DNA of 64,000 bases from Planctomycetota bacterium (GCA_016872725.1 VGZC01000014.1:38887-102886), one strand, 5' to 3'. Numbered from the stretch's first letter, positions 37,562 through 47,470 are shown. Numbers and translations are program-made. Notes: a model not told the origin generated them from the letters alone.

Positions 37562-38784
37562 GCCGTTCCACGACACGCCGTTCGTTCCTCCGCGCCGCCG
37601 GAATCGGCGCCGCGACCCTTGGTTGGGGTGTTTCCGGTTCCGCCCAAGAGAAAGCGAATCCGAAGAAGGCGACGGAGAAGAAAAAGGTCATTCAGGGATT
37701 CGAGGAGTCGCCCACCGATGCCGACGCGTCGAAGGAATGGAAGCCGGTCTCCGATCGCAAGATCCGCGTCGGTATTGTCGGATACGGAGTCTGCAAATTC
37801 GGAGCGGCGTTCGGGTTCCAGGACCATCCCAACGTCGAAGTGGCGGCGGTCAGCGATTTGTTTCCCGATCGCTGCGCCGAACTCGCGAAGGTATGCCGCT
37901 GCGCCACGACCTATCCGTCGCTCGAGGAACTCGTCAAGGACGACTCGATCGAAGCCGTGTTCTGCGCGACGGACGCGCCGAGCCACGCGAGGCATTGCAT
38001 GGAAGTCCTGCGGCACGGGAAGCACGCGGCGTCCGCCGTTCCCGCCGTGCACGGGTCGCTCGACGACGCCGAGAAGCTGTTGGAAGTCGTCAAGTCGTCG
38101 GACCGCAAGTACATGATGTTCGAGACGTCGTATTTCCACGACGATCTGCATGCGATGCGCGAGATCTACCGCGCGGGTGGTTTCGGAAAGCTCGTCTATT
38201 CCGAAGGCGAGTACTACCACTTTTCGGTGGAACAGCTCGATTCGTACAAAGGATGGCGCATCGGCCTTCCGCCGCAGTGGTATCCCACGCATTCGAACGC
38301 GTACTACACGGGTGTGACCGGAGGGAGTTTCACCGAGGTGTCGTGCATGGGCATCCCGAGCATCCGCGAGAAACTCCAGCCTCAAAACAACGCGTACCAG
38401 AACCCGTTCGGAACGGAGATCGCTCTGTTCCGCACGAGCGAGGGGGGGATGGCCCGCATGGCCGTCAGTTGGGATTCGCCGGGAGACAGCGGCGAGAAGG
38501 GGCGCATCCGCGGCGAGAAGGGCTCCTTCTACGGCAAGTACGAGGGGTTGGAATCGAAGCTCCCCGACGTGCGCAAGCCGCCGTTGCCTCCGGGAGTCGG
38601 CGCGGGTGGGCACGGCGGATCGCACGGACATCTCATGAACGAATTCGTGCTCGCCATACTCCAGGACCGCAAACCGCTTGTCGACGTCGCCCAGGCGCTC
38701 GCGATGTCGGTCGCCGGTGTCGTCGCGCACCAATCGGCGCTTCGGAACGGCGAACTGATGAAGATTCCCCAATACGCCCTCTGA
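37558..38784 (+). CDS. Tat-exported Gfo/Idh/MocA protein lacking the EKP motif (2)
   Basis: 408 residues with a strong Tat signal (TTRRSFLRAAGIGAATL). After a charged linker the Rossmann fold begins IRVGIVGYGVCKFGAAF. Where relatives have the EKP catalytic lysine this one reads HAASAVPAVHGSL, so the canonical Lys is missing. The substrate domain has FETSYFHDDLHAMR and TGGSFTEVSCMG. It overlaps oxidoreductase 1 by four bases and may form a complex with it, or be a catalytically divergent subunit. Length and folding otherwise normal. Confidence 0.83.
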   Translation: MSRSTTRRSFLRAAGIGAATLGWGVSGSAQEKANPKKATEKKKVIQGFEESPTDADASKEWKPVSDRKIRVGIVGYGVCKFGAAFGFQDHPNVEVAAVSDLFPDRCAELAKVCRCATTYPSLEELVKDDSIEAVFCATDAPSHARHCMEVLRHGKHAASAVPAVHGSLDDAEKLLEVVKSSDRKYMMFETSYFHDDLHAMREIYRAGGFGKLVYSEGEYYHFSVEQLDSYKGWRIGLPPQWYPTHSNAYYTGVTGGSFTEVSCMGIPSIREKLQPQNNAYQNPFGTEIALFRTSEGGMARMAVSWDSPGDSGEKGRIRGEKGSFYGKYEGLESKLPDVRKPPLPPGVGAGGHGGSHGHLMNEFVLAILQDRKPLVDVAQALAMSVAGVVAHQSALRNGELMKIPQYAL

Positions 38785-38842
38785 CGCGCGGGCCGGCGGC
38801 GATTCGCGCTCATGTTTCCGTCATCGTGGAGGACTTGAAGCC

Positions 38843-39700
38843 GTGGAGATCGGATTCCACACCGACGCGTTCAATTCGGCCTATTGGAACTTCGATCAGT
38901 GTCTGGCCTGGGCCGAACGGAACGACGTGCATTGCATCGAATGCGGGCTGATCGACGGAGTGAGTTGGATCCATGGGCTCGGCTATCAGCCGCACGTCGC
39001 CCTGTACGAGGATCCGCTGCTCCTGCGCCGCAAGATGGAACGGCACGGCGTGCGTCTTTCCCAGGTCGACGCGGCCTTTCCCCTTTCGGGCAAGGAAGGT
39101 CCGCTCTACGGCGTGCCCTACGTCCTCAAGTCGATACCGTGGGCCAGGCACGCGGGATGCCCGTGCGTCGCAACGACGGACGGCCTGCATCGGCCGCCCG
39201 GTCTGGGCGATGACGAAGCGATGGAACTGATGAAGCGAAGCTACGGACGGATCGTTGAAGTGGCCGAGGCGTACGAGATCGCGGTGACCATCGAGGTGCA
39301 CGGGTATTTCACGACGAACCCCGACCGCCTCGAACAGATGCTCGCGTTTTGCGACAGCCCGTACTTGCGTCTGAACCTCGACACGGGCAACTCGTTCATC
39401 GCGGGTCGCGACCCCGTCGCGTTCTGCGACCGATTCCTCGGCAAGATCCAACACGTCCACGTGAAGGATGTGAGCCCGTCGTTGGCGGCGGCGGCGCGCG
39501 GGGAACAGACGGGCATCGCCGTGAGCCAATGCGCGATCGGCGACGGCGTCAATGCCGACAACATCCGCGCGATCCTCGCCAAGCTCAAGGCGTCGGGCTA
39601 TCGAGGCGTATTGAGCATGGAATGCGAAGGAGCCGCCGGGCCGATGATCGAACGGTCGCTCGCCTGGCTCCGCGAGACGCTTCGCGGGCTGTCCGCGTAA
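38843..39700 (+). CDS. Sugar phosphate isomerase/epimerase (AP endonuclease 2 fold)
   Basis: 285 residues from a GTG at 38843; GGAGG at 38828-38832 is ten bases upstream. TIM barrel of the xylose-isomerase-like family: IGFHTDAFNSAYW at the start, metal-binding glutamate in TIEVHGYF, LNLDTGNSF, HVHVKDVS and SMECEG. Cytoplasmic, no signal peptide. It probably isomerises or epimerises a keto sugar or inositol derivative made by the neighbouring Tat oxidoreductases; exact substrate unknown. It is flanked by oxidoreductases 2 and 3 in one apparent operon. Confidence 0.82.
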   Translation: MEIGFHTDAFNSAYWNFDQCLAWAERNDVHCIECGLIDGVSWIHGLGYQPHVALYEDPLLLRRKMERHGVRLSQVDAAFPLSGKEGPLYGVPYVLKSIPWARHAGCPCVATTDGLHRPPGLGDDEAMELMKRSYGRIVEVAEAYEIAVTIEVHGYFTTNPDRLEQMLAFCDSPYLRLNLDTGNSFIAGRDPVAFCDRFLGKIQHVHVKDVSPSLAAAARGEQTGIAVSQCAIGDGVNADNIRAILAKLKASGYRGVLSMECEGAAGPMIERSLAWLRETLRGLSA

Positions 39701-39748
39701 CGCCATCCAAACAACAAGAACACCCTACTCGCATCGGGAGCCCACACC

Positions 39749-41059
39749 ATGAGGACCGGAGTCGACACGCGACGCGCGGGACGGCGTGATTTTCTGAAGG
39801 CGACCACCGCCGCCGGAATCGGCGCCGCGGCCCGTTTGACGATCGCACGCTCGGCGCATGCGGCGGGCAATGACACGATCAGGATCGGAATGGTGGGATG
39901 CGGCGGCCGGTGCTCCGGCGCGGCCGTCGATGCCATGACCGCCGATCCCGGCACGCGGTTGGTCGCGATGTCCGATCTGTTCGCCGACCGCGTCCAAAGC
40001 AAGCGACAACTCCTCAAGACGACCAAACCCGAACAGGTCGCCGTCGACGACGACCATTGTTTCGAGGGCCTTGACGGGTATCGCCACGTCATCGATTCGG
40101 TCGATGTCGTCCTGGTCGCGTGCGCGGCGAAGTTCCATCCGATGTACCTGAAGGCGGCGGTCGACGCCGGAAAACACGTCTTCGTGGAAAAGCCGCACGC
40201 GATCGACCCGTCGGGCATCAAGGTCGTCGTCGCCGCGTGCGAGGCGGCCAAGCAAAAGAACATCGGCGTGATGTCGGGCCTTCAAAGCCGCTACGACGGA
40301 GCGATCCGCGAGACGATCGAACGCGTCCACGACGGCCGGATCGGCGAGATCATCGCGATCGAGGAGAATTTCATCCGCGGACCCTACGGCAACATCGCGA
40401 GGCCGCCGGGTATGCGCGAGTTGGAGGTCCAGTACGGCAACCAATACCGGTTCTCCTGGCTCTGCGGCGATGATGTGACCCAGTCGCTTGTCCACAATGT
40501 CGATCGCGCGACCTGGGCGCTCAACGGCGAAACGCCCGTCGATTGCCATGGCATGGGCGGCCGCTCGGGCGTGCAGAACCTCTTGGGGGACGTATTCGAC
40601 CACCACGCGGTCGTGTATCGGTACGCGAGCGGCGCGCGCGTCTACGCGTTCTGTCGGACCACGCCGAACTGCTACAACGAAAGCTCCAGCATCATCCTGG
40701 GTTCGAAAGGGATCGCGTATCCGCTCGGCGGCCGGATCACCGGACCGAACGAGTGGAAGTACTCGGGGCCGGGCGGCAGCCCGTACGTCGCCGAACATGA
40801 CGCGTTCTTCAGGTCGATCCGCGCCGGCACGCCGCTCAACTGCGGCGACTACATGGCCCGCAGCACGCTCGTCGTCATTATGGGCCAACTCTCCTGTTAC
40901 AGCGGCCGGGAACTGCGTTGGGACGAGGTCACCGCGTCCGATTTCTGTCTGGCGCCGAAGCCCGAGGAATGCACATGGGAGATGGAGCCCCCGACGAAGC
41001 CCGATGCTCAGGGCATTTATCCCGTCTGCGCGATGCCCGGCGTGACGACGAACGTCTGA
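39749..41059 (+). CDS. Tat-exported Gfo/Idh/MocA oxidoreductase (3)
   Basis: 436 residues. Twin-arginine signal AGRRDFLKATTAAGI; Rossmann start IRIGMVGCGGRCSGA; EKP motif intact (HVFVEKPHA). Long substrate domain with IEENFIRGPYGN and SWLCGDDVTQSLVHNVD. It resembles planctomycete oxidoreductases of unknown substrate. Last gene of the sugar-acid cluster, 48 bp after the isomerase, and followed by a terminator-like hairpin at 41097-41122 and the nos operon. Confidence 0.87.
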   Translation: MRTGVDTRRAGRRDFLKATTAAGIGAAARLTIARSAHAAGNDTIRIGMVGCGGRCSGAAVDAMTADPGTRLVAMSDLFADRVQSKRQLLKTTKPEQVAVDDDHCFEGLDGYRHVIDSVDVVLVACAAKFHPMYLKAAVDAGKHVFVEKPHAIDPSGIKVVVAACEAAKQKNIGVMSGLQSRYDGAIRETIERVHDGRIGEIIAIEENFIRGPYGNIARPPGMRELEVQYGNQYRFSWLCGDDVTQSLVHNVDRATWALNGETPVDCHGMGGRSGVQNLLGDVFDHHAVVYRYASGARVYAFCRTTPNCYNESSSIILGSKGIAYPLGGRITGPNEWKYSGPGGSPYVAEHDAFFRSIRAGTPLNCGDYMARSTLVVIMGQLSCYSGRELRWDEVTASDFCLAPKPEECTWEMEPPTKPDAQGIYPVCAMPGVTTNV

Positions 41060-41466
41060 TCCTGGCCGTGCTCGGGCAAACTCCGTTTCCTTCCGTGACG
41101 GCGCGCCTTCCGCCGCGCCGTCATGGAACGCGGCCGTGTGCGGCGCGCGGAATCGCGCGCGCGATACGCCCTTGGTCGCCGTTCTTCCGATTCGCCCACC
41201 GCGCGTGCGACCGATCGCCGCACCGCCCTGACGCCGTCGGTCGGCGCGTTCCGCGGCCGATTGTCGCAAGGCCCCTCGATGCCCGCGGCGAATTGTCGCG
41301 AAACGCCGTTTCCGTCCCGTACGGCACTTGCGTTGCTTCCCCATGACCGCCACGAACCAAGAGCCCGGGCACGCGCGCACCGGTCGTTTCCGGTGCGCGG
41401 GGTGCCCATTTCCGGCGGGGCTCGAATGCCGGGCGCGGTCGGTGATCGATTCGGGAGGGTTTTTCA
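41060..41466. other. 407-bp region before the nos operon
   Basis: No gene seen. It should hold the nos promoter. I looked for a TTGAT-N4-ATCAA FNR-type site and found none. A perfect 9-bp hairpin lies near its left end, listed separately. GGGAGG is eight bases before the nosZ ATG. Confidence 0.55.
41097..41122. terminator. GC-rich hairpin downstream of oxidoreductase 3
   Basis: GACGGCGCG (41097-41105) pairs perfectly with CGCGCCGTC (41114-41122) around an 8-nt loop, 38 bp after the stop codon. No U-tract follows, so it could be a factor-dependent pause or simply protect a 3' end. Confidence 0.35.
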
Positions 41467-43506
41467 ATGAGTCAACGGAACGGATGGCACGGTTGGGTCG
41501 GTATGTCGAGTGTCCTGCTGTGTCTCGCGATCGGGTTGATCGGGTGCCGTCGCGGCGAGATTGCGGACGAGGGCGGGGATGCGGCGCGGGGCACGCCGGT
41601 AGCCGGCCTGCCCGAGGACGCCAATCAGATCATCCAAGAGCGAGGCCTGACGCCCGATGACGTCGCGGCGGCCGTCGCGACGTATACGCCGAGCGGCAAG
41701 ATGGACGAGTACATCATGTTCGCGTCCGGCGGACACAGCGGCCAAGTGCTCGTGATCGGCTTGCCCTCGATGCGACTGCTCCGGTCCATCGCCGTCTTCA
41801 CGCCGGAACCGTGGCAGGGCGCCGGGTTCGGCGTGCGGGAATCCCCGTTCCATACCGAAGGCGATCCGCCGATCGGGCGCAAGCATCTGACGTGGGCCGA
41901 TACGCATCACCCGGCGCTCAGCGAAACGAACGGCGACTATGACGGCCAATTCCTGTTCATCAACGACAAGGCCAACGCGCGGCTCGCCGTCATCGATCTG
42001 CGTGATTTCGAAACGAAGCAATGGGTGGTCAATCCCGTCGTCAACAACAACCATGGGTCGACGATGGTCACGCCGAACACGGACTACGTCGTCGAGGGTT
42101 CGCAGTACGCCGTGCCGCTCGGCCTCAAATACGCGCCGCTCGACAAGTATCAGGAACAATATCGCGGACTGATGACCTTTTGGAAGTTCGACCGGGCCAA
42201 GGGACGCATTGATCCGGCCCAGTCGTTCGCGATCGAGCTTCCGCCGTACTGGCAGGACCTCGCCGACTCCGGAAAGATCGCGAGCGACGGCTGGGTCTTC
42301 CAGAACTCGTTCAATACCGAGATGGCCACCGGCGGCATCGAGAGCGGCAATCCTCCGTTCGAGGCCGGCGCTTCGCAACGGGACATGGACTATTTGCACG
42401 CGATCAACTACCGGGCCGCCGAAAAGGTCGTCGCCGACGGGAAGTGCGCCGAGATCAACGGATTCCGGGTGATCCCGCTCGCGACGGCCGTGTCCGAAGG
42501 TGTGCTCTATTTCGCCGCCGAGCCCAAAAGCCCCCACGGCGTTGATGTCTGTCCGTGCGGGAAGCACATCGTCGTTTCCGGAAAGCTCGATCCGCACGTG
42601 ACCGTCTATCACATCGACAAGATCAAGGAAGCGGTCGCCAAGAAGGACTTCGAGGGCAACGATCCGTTCGGCGTTCCGATCCTCCGATTCGACGCGGTCA
42701 AGGAGGCGCAGGTCGAAATCGGACTCGGCCCGCTGCACACCCAATTCGACGCGCAGGGCTACGCCTACACGAGCCTGTTCCTCGACAACGCCGTCGCGCG
42801 CTGGTCGATGGGCGACTGCAAGTACAAAGCCCCCGAAGGAGCGTGGAAACTCGTCGGCACGACGCCCGTCCATTACAACGTCGGACACATTTCGGCCGCC
42901 GAGGGCGATACGGTGGATCCGGACGGCCGGTTCCTCGTCGCGCTCAACAAGTGGTCGGTCGATCGATTCGTGAACACGGGACCTCTGCTTCCGCAGAATC
43001 TGCAATTGCTCGACACGTCCCGTCCCGGCGACCGTTTTCCGGTCATCTACGACATGCCGCTCGGCAACGCCGAACCGCACTACGCGCAGATCATGAAGGC
43101 CGACAAGCTCAAGACCTGGGAGGTCTATCCCGATGTCGGCTGGGATCCGCTGTCGCAGGTCAAGTCGGAGACGGCGCCGATGAAGGGCGCGATCCGCCGA
43201 AACGGCGATGCGGTCGAGGTCGACATGATCGCCATTCGAAGCCACTTCGAACCCGAACACGTCCAGGTCCGCCAGGGACAGAAGGTGAAATGGACGATCA
43301 CCAACATGGAACGCACGATCGACGCGACGCACGGGTTCTGCATACCGAGCTACAACATCGAGGCGAGTCTCGAACCGGGTGAGACGGTGACGATCGAGTT
43401 CGTCGCGGAAAAGGAGGGTGTTTTCCCCTTCTATTGTCTCGAATTCTGCTCGGCGTTGCACTTGGAGATGGTCGGATACCTGCTGGTCGAACCTGCGTCG
43501 AACTAG
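41467..43506 (+). CDS. nosZ: Nitrous oxide reductase, clade II (Sec-dependent) type
   Basis: 679 residues. Reduces N2O to N2. The N-terminus has a Sec-type hydrophobic stretch ending in LIGC (Cys27), a likely lipobox, not a Tat signal; Sec export is the mark of clade II. The propeller carries CuZ histidines, including the DTHHPALS pair at 147-148, NNNHGSTM and HYNVGHIS. The C-terminal cupredoxin domain has the complete CuA set Cys657-x3-Cys661-x3-His665-x2-Met668 (CLEFCSALHLEM), so it should be active. GGGAGG precedes the ATG. First gene of the nos operon; nosDF follows 38 bp later. Confidence 0.96.
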   Translation: MSQRNGWHGWVGMSSVLLCLAIGLIGCRRGEIADEGGDAARGTPVAGLPEDANQIIQERGLTPDDVAAAVATYTPSGKMDEYIMFASGGHSGQVLVIGLPSMRLLRSIAVFTPEPWQGAGFGVRESPFHTEGDPPIGRKHLTWADTHHPALSETNGDYDGQFLFINDKANARLAVIDLRDFETKQWVVNPVVNNNHGSTMVTPNTDYVVEGSQYAVPLGLKYAPLDKYQEQYRGLMTFWKFDRAKGRIDPAQSFAIELPPYWQDLADSGKIASDGWVFQNSFNTEMATGGIESGNPPFEAGASQRDMDYLHAINYRAAEKVVADGKCAEINGFRVIPLATAVSEGVLYFAAEPKSPHGVDVCPCGKHIVVSGKLDPHVTVYHIDKIKEAVAKKDFEGNDPFGVPILRFDAVKEAQVEIGLGPLHTQFDAQGYAYTSLFLDNAVARWSMGDCKYKAPEGAWKLVGTTPVHYNVGHISAAEGDTVDPDGRFLVALNKWSVDRFVNTGPLLPQNLQLLDTSRPGDRFPVIYDMPLGNAEPHYAQIMKADKLKTWEVYPDVGWDPLSQVKSETAPMKGAIRRNGDAVEVDMIAIRSHFEPEHVQVRQGQKVKWTITNMERTIDATHGFCIPSYNIEASLEPGETVTIEFVAEKEGVFPFYCLEFCSALHLEMVGYLLVEPASN

Positions 43507-43544
43507 GCGCCCGAACGAACCGGCATCAGTGAGACGATCGCATC

Positions 43545-46500
43545 ATGAAGACATCGTCCCCGGAAGTGACACGATGCTGGCCGTCGTGGTCCGGCGTCGC
43601 GGCGAGTCTGCTGTTGATCGCCGCGGCATCGGGCATCGCCGTTTCGCCGCGGTTCGTGTACTGGGATTTTCAACTGCGCGCGCCGCAGTATCCGAAGGGG
43701 CTGAGGCTGAGCGGTTACCCGGACCGGATCGAAGGGGACGTGCGCGAGATCGATCTGCTGAACCACTACATCGGCATGAAACCGCTGGGCGGAGCGGCTC
43801 CGTTCGAACGCCGTGTCGCGAAACCGGCGATCGGGTTGGTCGCCGCATTGACGCTGATCGCCGCGTTCTGGCCGAGTCGCGCGTCGATCGTGTTGCTTCT
43901 TCCGGCGATCCTGTTCCCCGCCGCGTTCCTGATCGACCTCCAGGGGTGGCTTCGGTACTACGGCTTGTCGCTCGACCCCCGCGCGCCGCTCAGCAGTTCG
44001 GTCAAACCGTTCGTCCCGCCGGCGCTCGGGGACGGGAAGATCGGCAACTTCCGCACGTTCGGCGCGATTGGACCGGGGCTTGGGCTCGCCATGGCAAGCT
44101 CGGGCGCCGCGATCGTCGCCGCCGGACTCCGTTGGCGCCGCCGTCGGCGAGCCGTTCCGATCGCGGCCGTTCCGGCGACCCGCGCCGTGGCGACGGTCGG
44201 AATGACCGTTCCCTTCTTCCTCGCGTCGGCCGGCGCAGCACTCGGCGCGCCGTGGACCGTTTCGCCGACCGGTCCGATCCGCACGATTGAGGACGCGATC
44301 GCGCGGGCCGACGCGGGGGACACGATCGTCGTCGATGGCGGGCGGTATTCGGGGCCGCTCCTCATCGAAAAATCCGTGCGTCTCGTCGGCCGCAACGCGC
44401 CGGTGATCGACGGCGAAGGAAACGGGACCGTCGTCACGATCGCCGCGCCCGACGTACGCCTGTCGGGGTTCGTGATCCGCGGAAGCGGCGATGTGCTCGG
44501 GCGCGAGGACTCCGGGCTGCTCGTTCGCGCCCCGCGCGCGGTCGTCGAGAAGAACGCGTTCGAGGATGTCCTGTTTGGCGTGACGCTCCAGCGGGCGCCG
44601 GAGACCGTGGTCCGCGATAACGATCTCCAAAGCAAGCCGCTCGATCTCGCGCGGCGGGGCGACTTGATCCGGGTCTGGTACAGCGACGATGTGACGCTCG
44701 AGTCGAATCGGATCCGCGACGGCCGCGACATGGTGCTTTGGTTCTCGAAGCGGCTCACCGTTCGCGCCAACCGGGCGCATGGAGGCCGATACGGGCTGCA
44801 TTTCATGTATTGCCAGGACGCGCGCGTCGAATCGAACCATCTATGGGACAACTCCGTCGGCGCATTCCTGATGTACAGCCGCCATGTCGCGATGACCGGA
44901 AATTGGCTCGAACGGAACCGCGGCGCGAGCGGGCACGGCATCGGCTTGAAGGACATGGACGCCGCGCAAATCGCCGACAACGTCGTCCTTGGAAATCGGA
45001 TCGGCGTGTTCGTCGAGAACTCGCGCGGAACATTCGAGCGGAACATCGTCGCACACAACGAGGTGGGGCTCACCATCCTGCCCTCGGCGCGGGGGAATCG
45101 GTTTGAACGAAACAGCTTCGTCGAGAACGGGGAGCAGGTCGCGATTGTCGGCGCGAGCGGCCGGATGACGACGAACGCATGGCAAGGCAACTATTGGAGC
45201 GACTATCGGGGATACGACGTCGACGGGGACGGGCAAGGTGATCAGGCCTACGAGCCGTCGCGGCTGTTCGAGCGATTGGCGGACCGCAATGCGGCACTCC
45301 GCCTGTTTCGCGAGAATCCGTCGGTCGCGGCGATCGATTTCGCGTCGCGCGTCTTTCCGGTCTTCAAGCCGAAACCCACATTCACCGACGCGGCGCCCCG
45401 CATGACACCGGTCGCGTCGTCGCTCGAACCGCCGCGGCGGGCCGCTCGCTTGCCTTGGCTCGTTGTCGCCGCCGGCATGCTCTGCTGGCCGACCGTCGTG
45501 CTCGTCGGATCGTTGGTCGCGCCGAGATCCCGAACATCGTCGCCGAGCGGAGCGGGGACCAGCGACATCGAACGCGAGGAAACCTCGCGGCATGGAATCG
45601 TGTCGGAGAAAGCGATCCGCGCGAATGGTCCTCGCGGCGACTCGACATCGACGGCGTCGGATCCGCGCGGCGCGATCGCCGAACCGACGGGGCGGCCGGA
45701 CGCCGCGAACGCCACGCGGCCGTTGTCCGACACGGCCTTGCGCGTCGACGGATTGACGAAGCGGTTTCGCCGAGTGACCGCCGTCGATGATCTGTCGTTC
45801 GAGGTGCGGCGCGGTGAAGCGGTCGTCCTATGGGGAGTCAATGGAGCGGGGAAGACGACCGTGCTTCGATGCCTGCTCGGCCTCCTTCCGCACCAAGGTT
45901 CCGCGACCGTCTTCGGCCATCGATGCCGTGCGGGAGGCCGCGCCGCGCGCCGCATGCTCGGCTATGTTCCGCAAGAGGTCCGATTGCACGTCGATCAAAC
46001 GGTTGCGGAGGCCGTGCGGTTCTACGCGAGGCTGCGCCGCGTCGACCCAAACCACGCGATGCGGTTGCTCGACGAATGGGAATTGGGCGACGCGCGAAAT
46101 CGGGCGGTCGGCCACTTGTCGGGCGGAATGAAACAAAAATTGGCGCTCGTGCTCGCCCTGCTCGCCGATCCGCCCATGCTGCTGCTCGACGAACCGACAA
46201 GCAATCTGGATGCGCACGCGCGGCATGAGTTCGCTCGACTCCTGCAGCGGCTGAAGCAGGCGGGAAAGACGCTCCTGTTTTGCTCGCACCGCGTCTCCGA
46301 AGTCCGCCGGCTCGCCGACCGCGTCATCGTCTTGGAACGGGGCCGTAAGATCGCGGAAGGCGCGCCGGACGCGATCGCGCACCACCTCCGGCGCCCGGGC
46401 CTGCTCGCGCTGACGCTGGCCGCCGAGCACGGCGTCGCGGCCACCGCAATCCTCGTAGAGGCCGGATTCCGTGTCGAGACGAACGCCACGCACTTGCTCG

Positions 46501-46634
46501 TCGATGTGCCCGCGGGTCGACGCGCCGAACCGATCCGGCTGCTCGCCGAGCATCAGGTTCCCATCGAGGACTTCGAATTGGACGACGAACGGCACGCCGA
46601 CACGGACCGTTTCAACGAGCGGGAAGGGAGCTGA
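43545..46634 (+). CDS. Fused nos membrane protein - NosD - NosF ATPase
   Basis: 1029 residues in one frame. Residues 1-230: membrane helices (about 17-35, 95-130, 172-190) with the motif LNHYIGMKPL at 72-81, seen in small membrane proteins of other clade II nos clusters. Residues 236-610: NosD right-handed beta-helix (CASH repeats, HGIGLKDMDAAQIADN, GNYWSDYRGYD). A helix at 638-656 and a Ser/Arg-rich linker follow. Residues 732-940: ABC ATPase, Walker A GVNGAGKT 764-771, LSGGMKQ 858-864, Walker B LLLDEPT to 885. NosD, NosF and NosY build or deliver sulfur/copper for the CuZ site. The fusion fixes a 1:1 ratio between periplasmic and cytoplasmic parts. Confidence 0.9.
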   Translation: MKTSSPEVTRCWPSWSGVAASLLLIAAASGIAVSPRFVYWDFQLRAPQYPKGLRLSGYPDRIEGDVREIDLLNHYIGMKPLGGAAPFERRVAKPAIGLVAALTLIAAFWPSRASIVLLLPAILFPAAFLIDLQGWLRYYGLSLDPRAPLSSSVKPFVPPALGDGKIGNFRTFGAIGPGLGLAMASSGAAIVAAGLRWRRRRRAVPIAAVPATRAVATVGMTVPFFLASAGAALGAPWTVSPTGPIRTIEDAIARADAGDTIVVDGGRYSGPLLIEKSVRLVGRNAPVIDGEGNGTVVTIAAPDVRLSGFVIRGSGDVLGREDSGLLVRAPRAVVEKNAFEDVLFGVTLQRAPETVVRDNDLQSKPLDLARRGDLIRVWYSDDVTLESNRIRDGRDMVLWFSKRLTVRANRAHGGRYGLHFMYCQDARVESNHLWDNSVGAFLMYSRHVAMTGNWLERNRGASGHGIGLKDMDAAQIADNVVLGNRIGVFVENSRGTFERNIVAHNEVGLTILPSARGNRFERNSFVENGEQVAIVGASGRMTTNAWQGNYWSDYRGYDVDGDGQGDQAYEPSRLFERLADRNAALRLFRENPSVAAIDFASRVFPVFKPKPTFTDAAPRMTPVASSLEPPRRAARLPWLVVAAGMLCWPTVVLVGSLVAPRSRTSSPSGAGTSDIEREETSRHGIVSEKAIRANGPRGDSTSTASDPRGAIAEPTGRPDAANATRPLSDTALRVDGLTKRFRRVTAVDDLSFEVRRGEAVVLWGVNGAGKTTVLRCLLGLLPHQGSATVFGHRCRAGGRAARRMLGYVPQEVRLHVDQTVAEAVRFYARLRRVDPNHAMRLLDEWELGDARNRAVGHLSGGMKQKLALVLALLADPPMLLLDEPTSNLDAHARHEFARLLQRLKQAGKTLLFCSHRVSEVRRLADRVIVLERGRKIAEGAPDAIAHHLRRPGLLALTLAAEHGVAATAILVEAGFRVETNATHLLVDVPAGRRAEPIRLLAEHQVPIEDFELDDERHADTDRFNEREGS

Positions 46635-46639
46635 CCGCC

Positions 46640-47470
46640 ATGGACCTCACGGCCGTCTGGCTGATCATGATCAAGGAGATCCGGGACGCGCGGCGTAATC
46701 GCTGGTTCGTGCTCTTCACGATCGTATTCGCGGGCCTCGCGCTCGGACTCAGCGCACTGGGCCTCGCGGGACTCGGCAGCATCGGCATCGCGGGATTCGG
46801 GCGCACGTCCGCCAGTCTGTTGAATCTGGTCATGCTGATCGTTCCCCTCATCGGCCTGATCATGGGGGCGGTGAGCGTCGCGGGCGAGCGGGAGCAGGGC
46901 ACGCTCGTGACGCTCCTCGCGCAGCCGGTCGTGCCCGAGGAGGTCTTGATTGGGAAATACCTGGGCCTCGCATCCGCATTGATGGGAACCTTGCTCGCCG
47001 GATTCGGCGCGACGGCGGCGGTGATCGCGGGCTATCGCGGAATGGAACAACTCGGCGGCTTCCTCGGTCTCGCGGCCCACACGGCCGTGCTGGGGCTCGC
47101 CTACTTGAGCATTGGATTCTGTATTTCGGTATTCTGCCGCCGATCGGCGACGGCCGTCGGTCTCGCCTTGTTCGTCTGGCTGATCTTCGCTTTCTTCAGC
47201 GATCTCGGTTTGATCGGGACGGCGGTCGCCATGCGATTGTCGCCGCGGGATCTGCTCTGGTTGTCGCTCGCGAACCCGACACAGACGTTCAAGATCGCCT
47301 CGGTCGTCGACCTCCAGGGGAATCTCGAAACGCTCGGCCCCGGCGGGCTCTACGCGACGGACGTGTTGGGTGACGCGCTGCGGCCCGTCTTGCTCGGTCT
47401 GCTCGGCCTGTGGGCGGTCGTTCCGCTCGGGCTCGCCGCCGTATGCTCGCGATTCAGGGGGTTCGCATGA
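46640..47470 (+). CDS. nosY: NosY, ABC transporter permease for NosZ maturation
   Basis: 276 residues, six hydrophobic helices. LTAVWLIMIKEIRDARRNRW at the start, then AGEREQGTLVTLLAQPVVPEEVLIGKYLG, the coupling-helix block that contacts the NosF ATPase. Starts five bases after nosDF, with GGGAAGGGAG upstream. Works with the NosD and NosF parts of the preceding protein. Its stop overlaps the nosL start (ATGA). Confidence 0.92.
   Translation: MDLTAVWLIMIKEIRDARRNRWFVLFTIVFAGLALGLSALGLAGLGSIGIAGFGRTSASLLNLVMLIVPLIGLIMGAVSVAGEREQGTLVTLLAQPVVPEEVLIGKYLGLASALMGTLLAGFGATAAVIAGYRGMEQLGGFLGLAAHTAVLGLAYLSIGFCISVFCRRSATAVGLALFVWLIFAFFSDLGLIGTAVAMRLSPRDLLWLSLANPTQTFKIASVVDLQGNLETLGPGGLYATDVLGDALRPVLLGLLGLWAVVPLGLAAVCSRFRGFA

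Noticed and set aside
41060..41466. FNR/NNR-type operator upstream of nosZ
   Set aside because: I scanned for TTGAT-N4-ATCAA and found nothing close to it.
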